Positions 36,319 through 45,896 of a DNA stretch of 64,000 nucleotides are shown piece by piece. This DNA is from UBA1672 sp050633645. Its GTDB lineage: Bacteria; Pseudomonadota; Alphaproteobacteria; Micavibrionales; Micavibrionaceae. Position 1 is the stretch's first letter, and each line of letters begins with the position of its first letter. The stretch lies in assembly GCA_050633645.1 (NCBI GenBank), contig JBOEGX010000004.1:186001-250000 (forward strand), read 5' to 3'. A program made the translations under genes and the position numbers. The notes beneath the pieces were generated by a model. That model was not told the origin of the DNA, made no database searches, and was given only the letters and a program-made list of their open reading frames with translations.

Positions 36319-37426
36319 CGAGACACCCTCCGGGCTTACCGGATTTCTTCAAAGACTCACAGATTTCCTCTGCACTGCTCTTACTCATTGGTCCTGCCTG
36401 AATGCGAAAGAATGTCCCGCTACTTAAGGACGCTTCTTGAACACGGAAATTCGAAGATGATAACGCAGAATACTTCGCTTTCATCTTACTCCACTCACTG
36501 CCCGCCCGCGCAGCGTCGGTAATACTAGCAAGCTGTACAAAATAATCGCCTGGTGCAATAGCCACTTTTGCTGGTGCAGATGATATTCCACTTGCTGGCT
36601 CAATTTGGCTAATACCTTCCGCTTTAGAATTTAAAACACTGCGAACAAAATCAATGGTTTCTGGAGACTGCGCCGCCGCATGCATTTCAGAAGGACGCTT
36701 CGCCACTAAAGACGGCGGAGCATTCGGCTTACGCTCAATCGCCGCATTTGCTGTCATTTTCGCAAATTCTCCAATTTCCTTATCATCAGAATCCGCCGCA
36801 CCAATCTTTTGTAAAACATCAGACGGATCAGGTTCGACCAAAGCAGGTTCTTTTAATGGCACCAAAACTTCAGGCTCTTTAATTTGAAACGGCTCATCCA
36901 CAACGCCACCATCCTGAGACGAAAGAACAATAACTTGCTCGCCCCCTACATCTGGTGAAGATTGAAGATCAACATTATCAGGCATCATGGGATGGTGTTT
37001 CATCGCCTCTTCCAAGGCTTGCTCTTTACTCACTAGTTCCTCAGGTGTATTTGCCAATAAGTTTTCAATGTTTTCACTCGGAATCGAAGATGGCGGCTGA
37101 CCGACTTGCGCCAAAATAGTATTCTCTCGCTGCGGAATACTCATCCCACCGCGCTCTTGTGGCATCTCTTTTATAGGTGTCAAATCAGCCTTAATAATTG
37201 GAACAGGCTGCTGCACCCCATCACCAGACGGGTATGTTGCATAAATAACAGCAATAAAAATCGCCCCCGCCCCAAGTAAGGCAACTGTTGCAACCGCCGG
37301 ACTTTTCAATTTCCTCATTATCCTAGTCTTACCTGATACAGCACTTCCTTCACCACCATCCTGACGACGAGGGGCTTTTAAGTAATGATCGTAACCACGT
37401 TGATAAAATTGATTGTCCTGACTCAT
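36308..37426 (-). CDS. SPOR-domain inner-membrane protein
   Basis: The 372-residue protein has a cytoplasmic N-terminus, one transmembrane helix at about 45-63 (VATVALLGAGAIFIAVIYA), a long periplasmic Pro/Glu-rich linker and a C-terminal SPOR domain ('GDYFVQLASITDAARAGSEW' ... 'FFRIQAGPMSKSSAEEICES'). SPOR domains bind denuded septal glycan, so it probably acts at the division site. The start at 37426 has AGGA ahead of it; an upstream in-frame start at 37453 has none. It heads the nagZ-scp-tat-zapE run. Confidence 0.9.
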   Translation of the reverse strand: MSQDNQFYQRGYDHYLKAPRRQDGGEGSAVSGKTRIMRKLKSPAVATVALLGAGAIFIAVIYATYPSGDGVQQPVPIIKADLTPIKEMPQERGGMSIPQRENTILAQVGQPPSSIPSENIENLLANTPEELVSKEQALEEAMKHHPMMPDNVDLQSSPDVGGEQVIVLSSQDGGVVDEPFQIKEPEVLVPLKEPALVEPDPSDVLQKIGAADSDDKEIGEFAKMTANAAIERKPNAPPSLVAKRPSEMHAAAQSPETIDFVRSVLNSKAEGISQIEPASGISSAPAKVAIAPGDYFVQLASITDAARAGSEWSKMKAKYSALSSSNFRVQEASLSSGTFFRIQAGPMSKSSAEEICESLKKSGKPGGCLVVK

Positions 37427-37492
37427 ATCTAAATCCTGATTCTGTATACGCAAAGTTTTTAAAGCAGTTAGAATTTTCCAACTTTAAAAGCC

Positions 37493-38689
37493 TTATCGCA
37501 AGTCCCAATACAGATCAAAAAGCTTCTCATGCTCACGAATCGCATATCTATCCGTCATTCCCGCAATATAATCAGCCACAATTCGCGCTCTAACCCGCTC
37601 ATCCTCTACGCCGCCCCCCTCTTCCATACGACGTTGCCAATTATCGGGAAGCAATTTATAATTCTTGTGGAAAGCTTGGAACAAATCACACACGATACGC
37701 TCCACCTTCACCCCAATACGTTCAATCGTATAATGTTTATACATCCGTTTAAACAGGAATTCCCGTAACTTACGCACCTTTTCAAACATTTCAGGTGAGA
37801 ATGCCACAACCTGCATTCCCGCATTGCGAATATCCTCTGGTGATTCGGGTTTCACCTGCTCCAAACGCTTCTTGGTTTCCCGCAAAACATCATCCACCAT
37901 ATAGCCAATCATGTCGCGCTTAAGCTCTTGAACAAGGTATCGCTCGGCAATATCAGGGTACCTTTCACGAACCTCCGCTAAAACATCTGCCAATAGCGGC
38001 ACCCTCTCTAAATCACAAATAGAAAACAATCCGGCTCGTATTCCATCTTCTACATCATGGTTATTATACGCAATATCATCGGAAAGCGCGGCAACCTGAG
38101 CCTCCATCGATGCATATGTATGAAAACGCATATCCATTTGCTCATTCAATTCACGCGCGGCGATATGCGGTTCCCCCGTCACGGGGCCATTATGCTTAAT
38201 CACCCCCTCTAACGTTTCCCACGTCAGATTAAGCCCGTCCCAATTCGGGTATTTGCGCTCTAACGTAGTCAAAACACGCAAAGATTGGTCATTATGCTCA
38301 AACCGCCCATAAGGCTCCATCGCCACTTTCAGATGATCTTCCCCCATGTGCGCAAACGGCGTATGCCCCAAATCATGGGCAAGAGCAATCGTTTCTGCCA
38401 AATCCTCATTCACCATAAATGAACGGGCAAGAGTCCGCGTAATCTGTGCAACCTCTAAGGTATGAGTCAAACGTGTTCGGTAATGATCCCCCTCATGATA
38501 CACAAATACTTGCGTTTTGTATTTTAAACGGCGAAATGCACTGGAATGAATTATACGATCCCGATCACGCTGAAACGCATTACGATGACGGCTTTCAGGC
38601 TCTGCATGCACACGCCCTAATGAATTTTCAGGGACACTCGCATATGATGCCAAAGGCAACGCACAATAATTATAAGAAAGCTCAGTCAT
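37493..38689 (-). CDS. dgt: dGTPase-like HD-domain hydrolase
   Basis: This 398-residue protein belongs to the deoxyguanosinetriphosphate triphosphohydrolase family with the HD metal-binding set: THTLEVAQI, ALAHDLGHTPFAH and a later 'SDDIAYNNHDVEDGI'. It should split dNTPs to deoxynucleosides and triphosphate. It is divergent from erpA with only 42 bases between starts, an arrangement common in alphaproteobacteria. No good ribosome site is visible before its ATG. Confidence 0.92.
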   Translation of the reverse strand: MTELSYNYCALPLASYASVPENSLGRVHAEPESRHRNAFQRDRDRIIHSSAFRRLKYKTQVFVYHEGDHYRTRLTHTLEVAQITRTLARSFMVNEDLAETIALAHDLGHTPFAHMGEDHLKVAMEPYGRFEHNDQSLRVLTTLERKYPNWDGLNLTWETLEGVIKHNGPVTGEPHIAARELNEQMDMRFHTYASMEAQVAALSDDIAYNNHDVEDGIRAGLFSICDLERVPLLADVLAEVRERYPDIAERYLVQELKRDMIGYMVDDVLRETKKRLEQVKPESPEDIRNAGMQVVAFSPEMFEKVRKLREFLFKRMYKHYTIERIGVKVERIVCDLFQAFHKNYKLLPDNWQRRMEEGGGVEDERVRARIVADYIAGMTDRYAIREHEKLFDLYWDLR

Positions 38690-38695
38690 GATATG

Positions 38696-38725
38696 TTGAT
38701 TACCTATACTAAATGAATATATAAT
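38696..38725 (+). promoter_or_regulatory. Promoter of erpA, possibly giving a leaderless message
   Basis: TTGATT (38696-38701) and a perfect TATAAT (38720-38725) lie 18 bases apart. The predicted start is around 38732, exactly at the erpA ATG, and no ribosome site lies between. An alternative TATACT at 38705-38710 would give a longer leader. Confidence 0.5.
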
Positions 38726-38731
38726 ACTTCC

Positions 38732-39052
38732 ATGACATTAAACATCGACAAAAGCACTGTAAAGCGTGTAAACGAGCTTCGTAAGGTGCAAGATAAACCA
38801 TCACTCTTCTTACGCGTACGCGTTGACGGCGGCGGATGCTCTGGCTTTCAATACCACCTTGACCTAACAGAAGAAAAAAAAGAAAGCGACCTGATATTTG
38901 ATGACGTAGTTTTAAGTGATGATATCTCTATGGGGTTTCTCAATGGCGCAACCATTGCCTTCGAAGAAGGCCTCATCGGTTCAGAATTCACAATCAAAAA
39001 CCCCAACGCTACCGCAGGATGTGGTTGCGGTACTTCATTTTCAGTGATGTAA
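38732..39052 (+). CDS. erpA: Iron-sulfur cluster insertion protein ErpA/IscA-type
   Basis: This 106-residue A-type carrier passes Fe-S clusters to apoproteins. Three conserved cysteines are present: GGGCSGF and the C-terminal GCGCGTSF. The 'RVRVDGGGCSGFQYHLDL' stretch is typical of the HesB/IscA family, and ErpA is the usual member next to dgt. The assignment to ErpA over IscA is by context. The ATG has no upstream Shine-Dalgarno sequence. Confidence 0.9.
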   Translation: MTLNIDKSTVKRVNELRKVQDKPSLFLRVRVDGGGCSGFQYHLDLTEEKKESDLIFDDVVLSDDISMGFLNGATIAFEEGLIGSEFTIKNPNATAGCGCGTSFSVM

Positions 39053-39098
39053 CCTCACAAATAACAACACCCCAAACTTAAAGAAAAATGATTACACT

Positions 39099-39854
39099 AT
39101 GAAAATCGTAAGCTGGAACATCAATTCAATCAAAGCGCGGGGCGAGCACGTCAAACGCTACCTCACCGAAAACGCTCCTGATGTTTTAATGGCGCAAGAA
39201 CTAAAGGGTCTTGAATTCCCACATAATGATTTCGAAGGCTATCACACCCACGCCGTCCCACAAAAGGCATATAACGGTGTTGCCGTATTTTCAAAAAGCC
39301 CGATCACTCTCATTGCCGAAAGCTTAAAAGGCGATGAAACAGATGAGCAAGCGCGATATATCGAGTTTGAAACAAACGGTGTACGCCTGATCAATATCTA
39401 CCTCCCCAACGGAAACCCAGTGCCGGGCGATAAATATGATTATAAACTAAGCTGGATGGAGCGTCTATACACCCGCCTGAAAGATCTAACCGATAACGAC
39501 ACCCCCTTTATCATCGGCGGTGATTTTAACGTAATACCTGATGATAAAGATTGCCACGCCCCCAAAGACTGGGCGGGCGACGCCCTTTTCCGACCTGAAA
39601 CGCACAAGGCATGGAGAAAACTCCTCAATCTCGGCCTGACAGATGCTTTTCGTGTATTCAACACCGCCGCGCAGCAATACACTTTCTGGGATTACCAAGC
39701 CGGCGCGTGGCAAAAAAACAACGGAATCCGCATCGACCACTTCCTTCTCTCCCCTCTCTATGCCGATAGGTTAATTTCATGCACCATCAACAAATCCCCA
39801 CGTGAATGGGAAAGACCATCCGACCACACTCCGATAGAACTCGTCATCAAATAA
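39099..39854 (+). CDS. xthA: Exodeoxyribonuclease III (AP endonuclease)
   Basis: The 251-residue protein has the exonuclease III fold: MKIVSWNINSIKARGEH, LMAQELKG, 'YNGVAVFSK', 'LINIYLPNG', IGGDFNVIPDD and RIDHFLLS with SDHTPI at the end. These give the metal-binding Glu, the Tyr, Asp-Asn and Asp-His catalytic residues. It repairs abasic sites and trims 3' ends. It follows erpA by 46 bases on the same strand, an order common in the class. Confidence 0.95.
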   Translation: MKIVSWNINSIKARGEHVKRYLTENAPDVLMAQELKGLEFPHNDFEGYHTHAVPQKAYNGVAVFSKSPITLIAESLKGDETDEQARYIEFETNGVRLINIYLPNGNPVPGDKYDYKLSWMERLYTRLKDLTDNDTPFIIGGDFNVIPDDKDCHAPKDWAGDALFRPETHKAWRKLLNLGLTDAFRVFNTAAQQYTFWDYQAGAWQKNNGIRIDHFLLSPLYADRLISCTINKSPREWERPSDHTPIELVIK

Positions 39855-39965
39855 CGATAAGCTGTGGAAAAGCCAATAGTTTTCTAGCCGCACGCGTGCC
39901 TAAAAAATAAATAAATGATAGCGTTTGAATATAAATATAATAAAGTTCAAACACGGTAAAAGATA

Positions 39966-40895
39966 ATGGCTTTTAACAAAATAACTGGTTTCCTTTCATT
40001 AGTTGCTCTTGGTGGATGTATCGCCACAACATTCCCCTATATGCGCGCGGAAACAGCGCAACGCATAGCCGCTCCCGCATGGATGATCAAACGTGACATC
40101 AGCGCCCAACCATTTGCCCTTCGCGCCTATGAGCGCATTCACGACCGTGGCGGTGTTGCCAATATATATATCGAAGGTGATGGCGCCGAATACACTTCCC
40201 CTGAAGAATGGGAAGGTAACCCAACACCAAAGAACCCCATCGCCCTTCATCTTGCATCAAAAGACAACGCGCAAAACGTAATCTACATTGCACGCCCATG
40301 CCAATATACGGAAATGCTTTCAAGCACAGAAACATGTGATAAAAAATATTGGAAAGATTCGCGCTACTCCTCCGAAGTTATCGGCGCTTACACAAACGCC
40401 CTTGATGAAATCGCCACACGTTACGACATTGGTGCATTTCACCTCATCGGCTATTCAGGCGGGGCGGCTATCGCCACCTTACTAAGTGCAGAACGGGGCG
40501 ATATTCTTTCCCTACGCACAGTATCGGGAATACTAGATCCTGCGGCACAAAGAAACCTTCTAAACTTATCAGAGTTAACCAACTCCCTAAACCCCACGGA
40601 TGAGGCATTAAACTTAACAAAGATACCACAATACCACTTCATAGGCGGACAAGATGCCATCGTCCCGCCTGCTGTAACGCACAGCTACCTTCAATCCATA
40701 CCGCCAACAAACTGTGTACAAACCATGGTCGTACAAGAGGCGGGATATGAAGATGGATGGGTCAATAAATGGCCAGAGTTACTCAGTCTTCCTGTAAAAT
40801 GCTACGGTGAAAAACCAGCCATGATGTTTGAGGAGGTAACACCTCCTGCGCCTATGCCACTTTTTACAACACGTGAAAAACCGGCAAAACCATAA
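39966..40895 (+). CDS. Lipoprotein alpha/beta hydrolase
   Basis: The 309-residue protein starts with a lipoprotein-type signal (FLSLVALGGC, lipobox cysteine near residue 18). An alpha/beta-hydrolase fold follows: the nucleophile elbow GYSGGA has the GxSxG pattern near 160, with 'IPQYHFIGGQDAIVPP' giving a plausible acid residue. A catalytic His near the end is less clear, since the last part is Pro rich. The start codon of the next small gene overlaps its stop (TAATG). It probably acts in the periplasm on esters; substrate unknown. Confidence 0.75.
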   Translation: MAFNKITGFLSLVALGGCIATTFPYMRAETAQRIAAPAWMIKRDISAQPFALRAYERIHDRGGVANIYIEGDGAEYTSPEEWEGNPTPKNPIALHLASKDNAQNVIYIARPCQYTEMLSSTETCDKKYWKDSRYSSEVIGAYTNALDEIATRYDIGAFHLIGYSGGAAIATLLSAERGDILSLRTVSGILDPAAQRNLLNLSELTNSLNPTDEALNLTKIPQYHFIGGQDAIVPPAVTHSYLQSIPPTNCVQTMVVQEAGYEDGWVNKWPELLSLPVKCYGEKPAMMFEEVTPPAPMPLFTTREKPAKP

Positions 40896-41185
40896 TGAAA
40901 AATAATTCCCGAAAACTGATTTTTGGAATTTTTATAATAGCTATCATTGCGGCAACGTCATTCTTTATGCTCAACAAAACCACTCCGTTTGCCCCTTCAT
41001 CACCCACACAATACAATGAATCTACGGTAAAACAAATTATTGCCGAAGGAAAAAACGACACCAAAGGCATAAAATGTGATTGCACCAATCAAAACAAAAA
41101 TACAGGCAAGCGGGATTCGAATGATCCCATGGCTCTATTCTTCCGTTTAGAATGTGAAAATATCTGCAACGCAACCCCAGAATAA
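40895..41185 (+). CDS. Small exported protein with CDC...CxxxC motif
   Basis: I do not recognise this 96-residue protein. It has a hydrophobic N-terminal helix (LIFGIFIIAIIAATSFFML), probably a signal anchor, then a short domain with KCDCTNQ and LECENICN. This CDC plus CxxxC set also appears in the gene after next. It is translationally coupled to the lipoprotein hydrolase. The cysteines could bind metal or form disulfides. Confidence 0.65.
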   Translation: MKNNSRKLIFGIFIIAIIAATSFFMLNKTTPFAPSSPTQYNESTVKQIIAEGKNDTKGIKCDCTNQNKNTGKRDSNDPMALFFRLECENICNATPE

Positions 41186-41224
41186 ATATATGGAAAACAA
41201 AAAACTCCTGCTATAATACAAAGC

Positions 41225-41581
41225 ATGGACAAAGCACGTATAAATCTTATTGTTTGCATTACAATCGCCCTAACTTGCACATCCTTAATAGCGATCAAAG
41301 TACAAGATTACGCCACCACCCGAAAACCAACCATCACAACAGACAACGACCCCATCCACCAATGGGAAGTATTAAGAGAAGAACGTGAAAAAAACCTTAC
41401 TGAAGCACGCAAAAAGGGCATCCCACATGAACAAATAATTCTACAAAAATGCGATTGCCCCCATTCCAATTTTAACACCACATCACAAAACGAAACCCTC
41501 GATATACTAAATCATTGGCAACATGCCCGCTGTAAAAAACTCTGTGAAGATTCTGGGCAATCTGTTAAAACATCGGAATGA
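41225..41581 (+). CDS. Second small exported protein with CDC...CxxxC motif
   Basis: This 118-residue protein resembles its upstream neighbour: an N-terminal hydrophobic helix (LIVCITIALTCTSLIAI), a charged helix (LREEREKNLTEARKKG), then KCDCPHSN and ARCKKLCED. It is probably a diverged tandem paralogue. Its stop overlaps the DUF983 start as ATGA, so the genes are coupled. Function unknown. Confidence 0.65.
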   Translation: MDKARINLIVCITIALTCTSLIAIKVQDYATTRKPTITTDNDPIHQWEVLREEREKNLTEARKKGIPHEQIILQKCDCPHSNFNTTSQNETLDILNHWQHARCKKLCEDSGQSVKTSE

Positions 41582-41946
41582 ACGAACAAACAAAAACATT
41601 ACTCAAACGCGGATTTTTCAATCGCTGTCCATCTTGCGGACAGGGAAAACTTTTGCGTGGCTACACCTCGCCCAATAAATCATGCAGAGAGTGTAATCTG
41701 GATTTTGAAGCCTTACGCGCCGATGACGGCCCCGCATGGGCAACAATTCTAATCGCCGGGCATTTATCCATGCCGTTTGTTTTCTGGATTTTAGAACAAG
41801 GCCTTGATAACACGACCATCGAAATATCTGCCAGCATTGCTGTGATCCTCACCCTAAGCGCAATCATTCTTCCCCGCGCCAAGGGTATATTTATGGCCAT
41901 TATCTGGCTCATGCATATTAAAAAAGAACAAACAGATGATGCCTAA
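41578..41946 (+). CDS. DUF983 membrane protein
   Basis: The 122-residue protein has an N-terminal zinc-ribbon-like element (FNRCPSCGQGKLL and a second pair in CRECNLDF), followed by two transmembrane helices, and the motif 'ADDGPAW' between. This matches the DUF983 family, whose biochemical role is not established; members often lie near cytochrome oxidase assembly genes. Here it closes the hydrolase and CDC-protein cluster and meets the usher gene convergently. Confidence 0.85.
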   Translation: MNEQTKTLLKRGFFNRCPSCGQGKLLRGYTSPNKSCRECNLDFEALRADDGPAWATILIAGHLSMPFVFWILEQGLDNTTIEISASIAVILTLSAIILPRAKGIFMAIIWLMHIKKEQTDDA

Positions 41947-41949
41947 AAA

Positions 41950-44943
41950 TCACATCTCCAACACAACGCACCCACCATCAATCGGCTTACGCACCATCAT
42001 CACATCACATAAATTCTGCCCCTCCACCCGAGATGAAACCACACCAAGCACACGGTAATAATCTGTGCCATTAACTTTCACATTGTAAATCCCTGGCAAT
42101 ACATCAGATAACTCCTCATGCTCCGCCCAAAGCTTCTGCTGCGCCCCTTCTGCACCCTCAATGGATGACATCGACCCAAGATGAATATAAATCCCAGATG
42201 ATTGCTCTGGCGCATTTGACGCCGCATCTGAAACCGCCAATACCTCATCCATGGGCGCACGACGCAGCGAAGACACACTCAAATTCACATCTGTTACAAT
42301 CGGCTCTTCATAAGACAAATGCACGCTAATAGATGGATAACTCTCACTCTCATTCCAAATCGGAACGGCTTCCACACGATATTCCCCCATCGGCAAAGCA
42401 GAGAAAATATAATACCCATCATATTCACTATTCATAGACGATACTTCTTCGCCCGTTTCCGCGTCATATAAAACAACAATAACCCCCGCTAACGCCTCAT
42501 CATCCGCCCCCAACGCCATCGTAAACCCATCGATCTCACCAAGTTGAGCAAACGGCACATCAATCGTCGCCGTTGCACCCGCGCGTGGAATAATCTCTAT
42601 CGCCTCATTCACAGGTTTAAGATAAATACTCGACAAAGACGCCTCTTGAAGATAAAAAATCGTTGGCCCTTCCGGAAGCCCATTAATAAATAATGTCCCA
42701 TCATCCGCCGTCTGACCATCCAATGCCCCACGATTAGATCGGAACGAGACCCCCTTAATCAAATGTTCGCCCTTATCAAATATTCCATTTTCATTCACAT
42801 CAACGTAAGTCCGCAAACCCACAGACCCAAGACCACCATCACGCGCACTCACAATATGATACTTACCGGCATCATCAGGCTGCAACGCGGTGCGCAATGT
42901 CACGCCGCCATAATATGAACTATCATTTGTTCCGCCCACATTGAAATCTATTGAATACCTATCAAAATCCCTTGTATATCGCGCATCCGCAGACACCAGA
43001 TTAGAAGAAAACGTATAATCACCACCCAAGCGAAGCGTAGAATGTCGCCCTATTTTCTTATAAGCAGATAACGAAGCATTCCTCAATTTATCCTGAACTC
43101 CCTTTTCTAGATTATACCCCATATTCGCGCGCAAACGCCAATCCGCAATCCCGCTCACAGCCGATAATTCGCCCCTAAATTCTTCCTGAGCCTGATTATC
43201 CGAATACACGCGATCAAGTGAATTGGTAAACTGCACTCGCCCAATATGCGTCGAAATATTTGCACTGACATGCAACTCATCTTCTTTCTTCTGATAACTG
43301 TTTTTTTCCACCCCTCCACTTAAAGACAAACGACCAAAATTACGATGAACATTTAAAGCTGTCGCCTTTGTTAAGTCTTTATCATCCTCATGAAACCCAT
43401 CGTAAACAGTATGCGCCGCCGTAATATTAGCCCCCTTCACTTGCGTGGTTACATCAACACCATAGGCACTGCGCCCTTCATTCGCCGCCGTAGCCTGCAC
43501 ACCAGTCTTAACACCAGCAACCGCAGCAACAACCGATACCCCTGCCGAAGTTTGGCGCTCATCATTAAGGCTCGAACTATCACCACCCGAATACACATTC
43601 GCTCCAACCGTCAAATATTCTCTAACGCCATAACCTACCTGACCACTCCCCCCAAAGGCCGAAGACGTTCTCGCATTTTCCGCCAATGGAATAAAATCTG
43701 ACTCGGGCTGCCCCACCGTAAATTCATAATCAATTTCCCCCTCACGCAAAACATCCTGCCCCCTTATGATACGCTGAGTTTCTGTTCTTTGCTGCCCTTC
43801 AGGGCCATAAAGAATGATTTTAATCAAGTTAAACCCACGCACCAGCTCAACATCTTCAAAATTATAACGCCCATCTGCGCCCACATCCTGAAAGGCAACA
43901 TAATACCCGTTTCTATATAATTCCGCATCCCACCCAATCGGCGCATCCCCATCAATATCGAGCTTTTCAGAACTTGAAGAGCGTGAATTCCCATACCGTG
44001 AATCAGATGCGACCGAAATACCGCGCCCACGCTTACGACCAATAACCAATGGAACATCTGGATAATTAACATCACCAAATGAAACCCGACCAGCCTTAAG
44101 TGCCCCCAACAAACCATTACCAGGATCACGACGCTCAAACGTCAACGTACTTGTATTTATTTTCGTATCCGATTCCGTCCCCGTCGTTCCACTTAATAAA
44201 AACTTCGTACCAAATCTCATTGCATCAAAACTGGATTGCATAGAAAAATTCGCGTTCATGGATTTTTCACCTTGAGCGCTCCGCCCTTGAACACCTTGCT
44301 GCAATACGATGCTTGGCTTACTCCACCATTGATACGGCAAAAGCTTATCCGCCGCAAAATCACGGGCATTTTTCCCATATCCCCCCGCCATAGCTTTGGC
44401 TTTATTTTTCCTATCCTCCTCTTCCTCAAACGGCAAAGGCTTTTCAGAAGTCACATACAACTTCAACATAGACATATCAGGACGGAACTGTATGCCCAGC
44501 CATTCACTCAAAATATCAGCACGAACATAGATATCATCATAATGAACCTCAACGGCACCTTTCGGAATCAAAGATTCAACACCATTAACAAAAACCGTGT
44601 TGCGCTCAACATCAACCTGCAACACATTGTTTTCATTATAAAACCATCCATCAATTTTTCCATTCACAGGGTCAGACTGTAATGAAAAACTAAGAATCCG
44701 AGAAACAGAACTGACAGGAAACAACGTTTGGGTAATATTTGCCCCCTCTGGAAGGTAAGCCAATACTCCCGAACTGCGCTGTTTATCGTTCACATATGTC
44801 TCAAAAATAAGCAGCTCATCCTCTGATCTTTCAATGGCCTGAGCACGCGCAAAAACGGCTTCCACTGCTACAAAACAGAGAACCATATATGTCAGAATCG
44901 AAAGCAAAGTCACGCAAGAAACTTTGCGACTTACATATGTCAT
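41950..44943 (-). CDS. Usher-like outer-membrane barrel with C-terminal SPOR domain
   Basis: The 997-residue protein has a signal peptide (to about residue 35), an N-terminal domain of 150 residues with a 'YDDIYVRADILSEWLGIQF' motif seen in pilus ushers, then a long beta-barrel region (about 200-680) with alternating aromatic strands. Residues 690-900 hold SdrD_B/carboxypeptidase-regulatory-like beta modules ('YVDVNENGIFDKGE', 'YDGYYIFSALPMGEYRV'). The last 80 residues form a SPOR-like domain ('GIYIHLGSMSSIEGAEGA', 'DYYRVLGVVSSRVEGQ'). It follows the chaperone gene and should export the DUF4402-type subunits. The SPOR tail is unusual for an usher. Confidence 0.75.
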   Translation of the reverse strand: MTYVSRKVSCVTLLSILTYMVLCFVAVEAVFARAQAIERSEDELLIFETYVNDKQRSSGVLAYLPEGANITQTLFPVSSVSRILSFSLQSDPVNGKIDGWFYNENNVLQVDVERNTVFVNGVESLIPKGAVEVHYDDIYVRADILSEWLGIQFRPDMSMLKLYVTSEKPLPFEEEEDRKNKAKAMAGGYGKNARDFAADKLLPYQWWSKPSIVLQQGVQGRSAQGEKSMNANFSMQSSFDAMRFGTKFLLSGTTGTESDTKINTSTLTFERRDPGNGLLGALKAGRVSFGDVNYPDVPLVIGRKRGRGISVASDSRYGNSRSSSSEKLDIDGDAPIGWDAELYRNGYYVAFQDVGADGRYNFEDVELVRGFNLIKIILYGPEGQQRTETQRIIRGQDVLREGEIDYEFTVGQPESDFIPLAENARTSSAFGGSGQVGYGVREYLTVGANVYSGGDSSSLNDERQTSAGVSVVAAVAGVKTGVQATAANEGRSAYGVDVTTQVKGANITAAHTVYDGFHEDDKDLTKATALNVHRNFGRLSLSGGVEKNSYQKKEDELHVSANISTHIGRVQFTNSLDRVYSDNQAQEEFRGELSAVSGIADWRLRANMGYNLEKGVQDKLRNASLSAYKKIGRHSTLRLGGDYTFSSNLVSADARYTRDFDRYSIDFNVGGTNDSSYYGGVTLRTALQPDDAGKYHIVSARDGGLGSVGLRTYVDVNENGIFDKGEHLIKGVSFRSNRGALDGQTADDGTLFINGLPEGPTIFYLQEASLSSIYLKPVNEAIEIIPRAGATATIDVPFAQLGEIDGFTMALGADDEALAGVIVVLYDAETGEEVSSMNSEYDGYYIFSALPMGEYRVEAVPIWNESESYPSISVHLSYEEPIVTDVNLSVSSLRRAPMDEVLAVSDAASNAPEQSSGIYIHLGSMSSIEGAEGAQQKLWAEHEELSDVLPGIYNVKVNGTDYYRVLGVVSSRVEGQNLCDVMMVRKPIDGGCVVLEM

Positions 44944-45018
44944 ATCTATCCGTTAAGTTAAAAAAATGGCACGCGAGTATGCGTACCAATTCAAAAACTA
45001 TGCCAATATCAATATGAT

Positions 45019-45846
45019 TTAAGGGATTGAAACATAATATGTTTTTATAGGTTGTTCTTCCGATACGCGCTTATCATAAAGCTTTACACCAAGCTGCGAA
45101 CCAGACACCAAATCAGACGACTCCAACTGTTCTAATAAAAAGCTATGTTTACGCTTATCAATCTCCCTATAAACAGGAACATAGCGACGAGATGCAGCCG
45201 CTTTACTACGTCCATCAGATGTCAGCAAGTCAACCTCAACCAACGCCTCTCCCTGCCCGTTACCTGAACGCAATAACGTAAAAGACAATATCGGTTGTCC
45301 TTTTTCATTCTCCTCCGATTTAAGTTCAACGGCATCGAGTGATACAGCCACTTTCCCCTTTGATAAAACAATCGGAATTGCCGTTGTATACGAAATTTTT
45401 GCCGAAGCACGCGCACGCGCCTCCGTATCATCCTCATCAATGTCATTAACAATAAGGCGACGGCTAACATCCTCCAAAAACTCTAAATGTGCGTGATAGT
45501 CACCATCAGGCGTTCCCTTCGGATAACGTGACATTACACGAATAACCTGCCTCTCACCTGGCTGCAAATCAAATTTACGGGGAACAAAACGCAACATTCT
45601 TTTTGCTGAAAACTCAAAATTATCAACACGTCGAACATCTCCATCTTCAAACATAGCCAAATCTTCCAAAGATATATTATACGACATTGCTATATCCGCC
45701 ATATTCGTCACACGAATTTCCTGAACAGGTTTATCATCCGTAAATTCAAGACGCGTCGGCGCAAAAAACAACACAGATTGCGCATAAGAAATTGCTGGAA
45801 AAAAGAAAAAAGAGAAACACAAAAGCCCTAAGCAAAATCGAATCAT
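45019..45846 (-). CDS. Periplasmic pilus chaperone
   Basis: The 275-residue protein begins with a signal peptide (CLGLLCFSFFFFPAISYAQS) if started at 45846, where AGGTG lies six bases upstream; a start at 45900 overlaps the previous gene and has no such site. It resembles FimC/PapD chaperones: 'FAPTRLEFTDDKPVQEIRVT' for the G1 strand and 'AIPIVLSKGKVAVSL' later, with 'RVMSRYPKGTPDGDYHAHL' in between. It should hold pilus subunits for the usher that follows. Confidence 0.8.
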   Translation of the reverse strand: MIRFCLGLLCFSFFFFPAISYAQSVLFFAPTRLEFTDDKPVQEIRVTNMADIAMSYNISLEDLAMFEDGDVRRVDNFEFSAKRMLRFVPRKFDLQPGERQVIRVMSRYPKGTPDGDYHAHLEFLEDVSRRLIVNDIDEDDTEARARASAKISYTTAIPIVLSKGKVAVSLDAVELKSEENEKGQPILSFTLLRSGNGQGEALVEVDLLTSDGRSKAAASRRYVPVYREIDKRKHSFLLEQLESSDLVSGSQLGVKLYDKRVSEEQPIKTYYVSIP

Positions 45847-45896
45847 ATTACACCTGAAAATACGTTGAAATGAAGGAGAAGACGTTACATTAGTTT

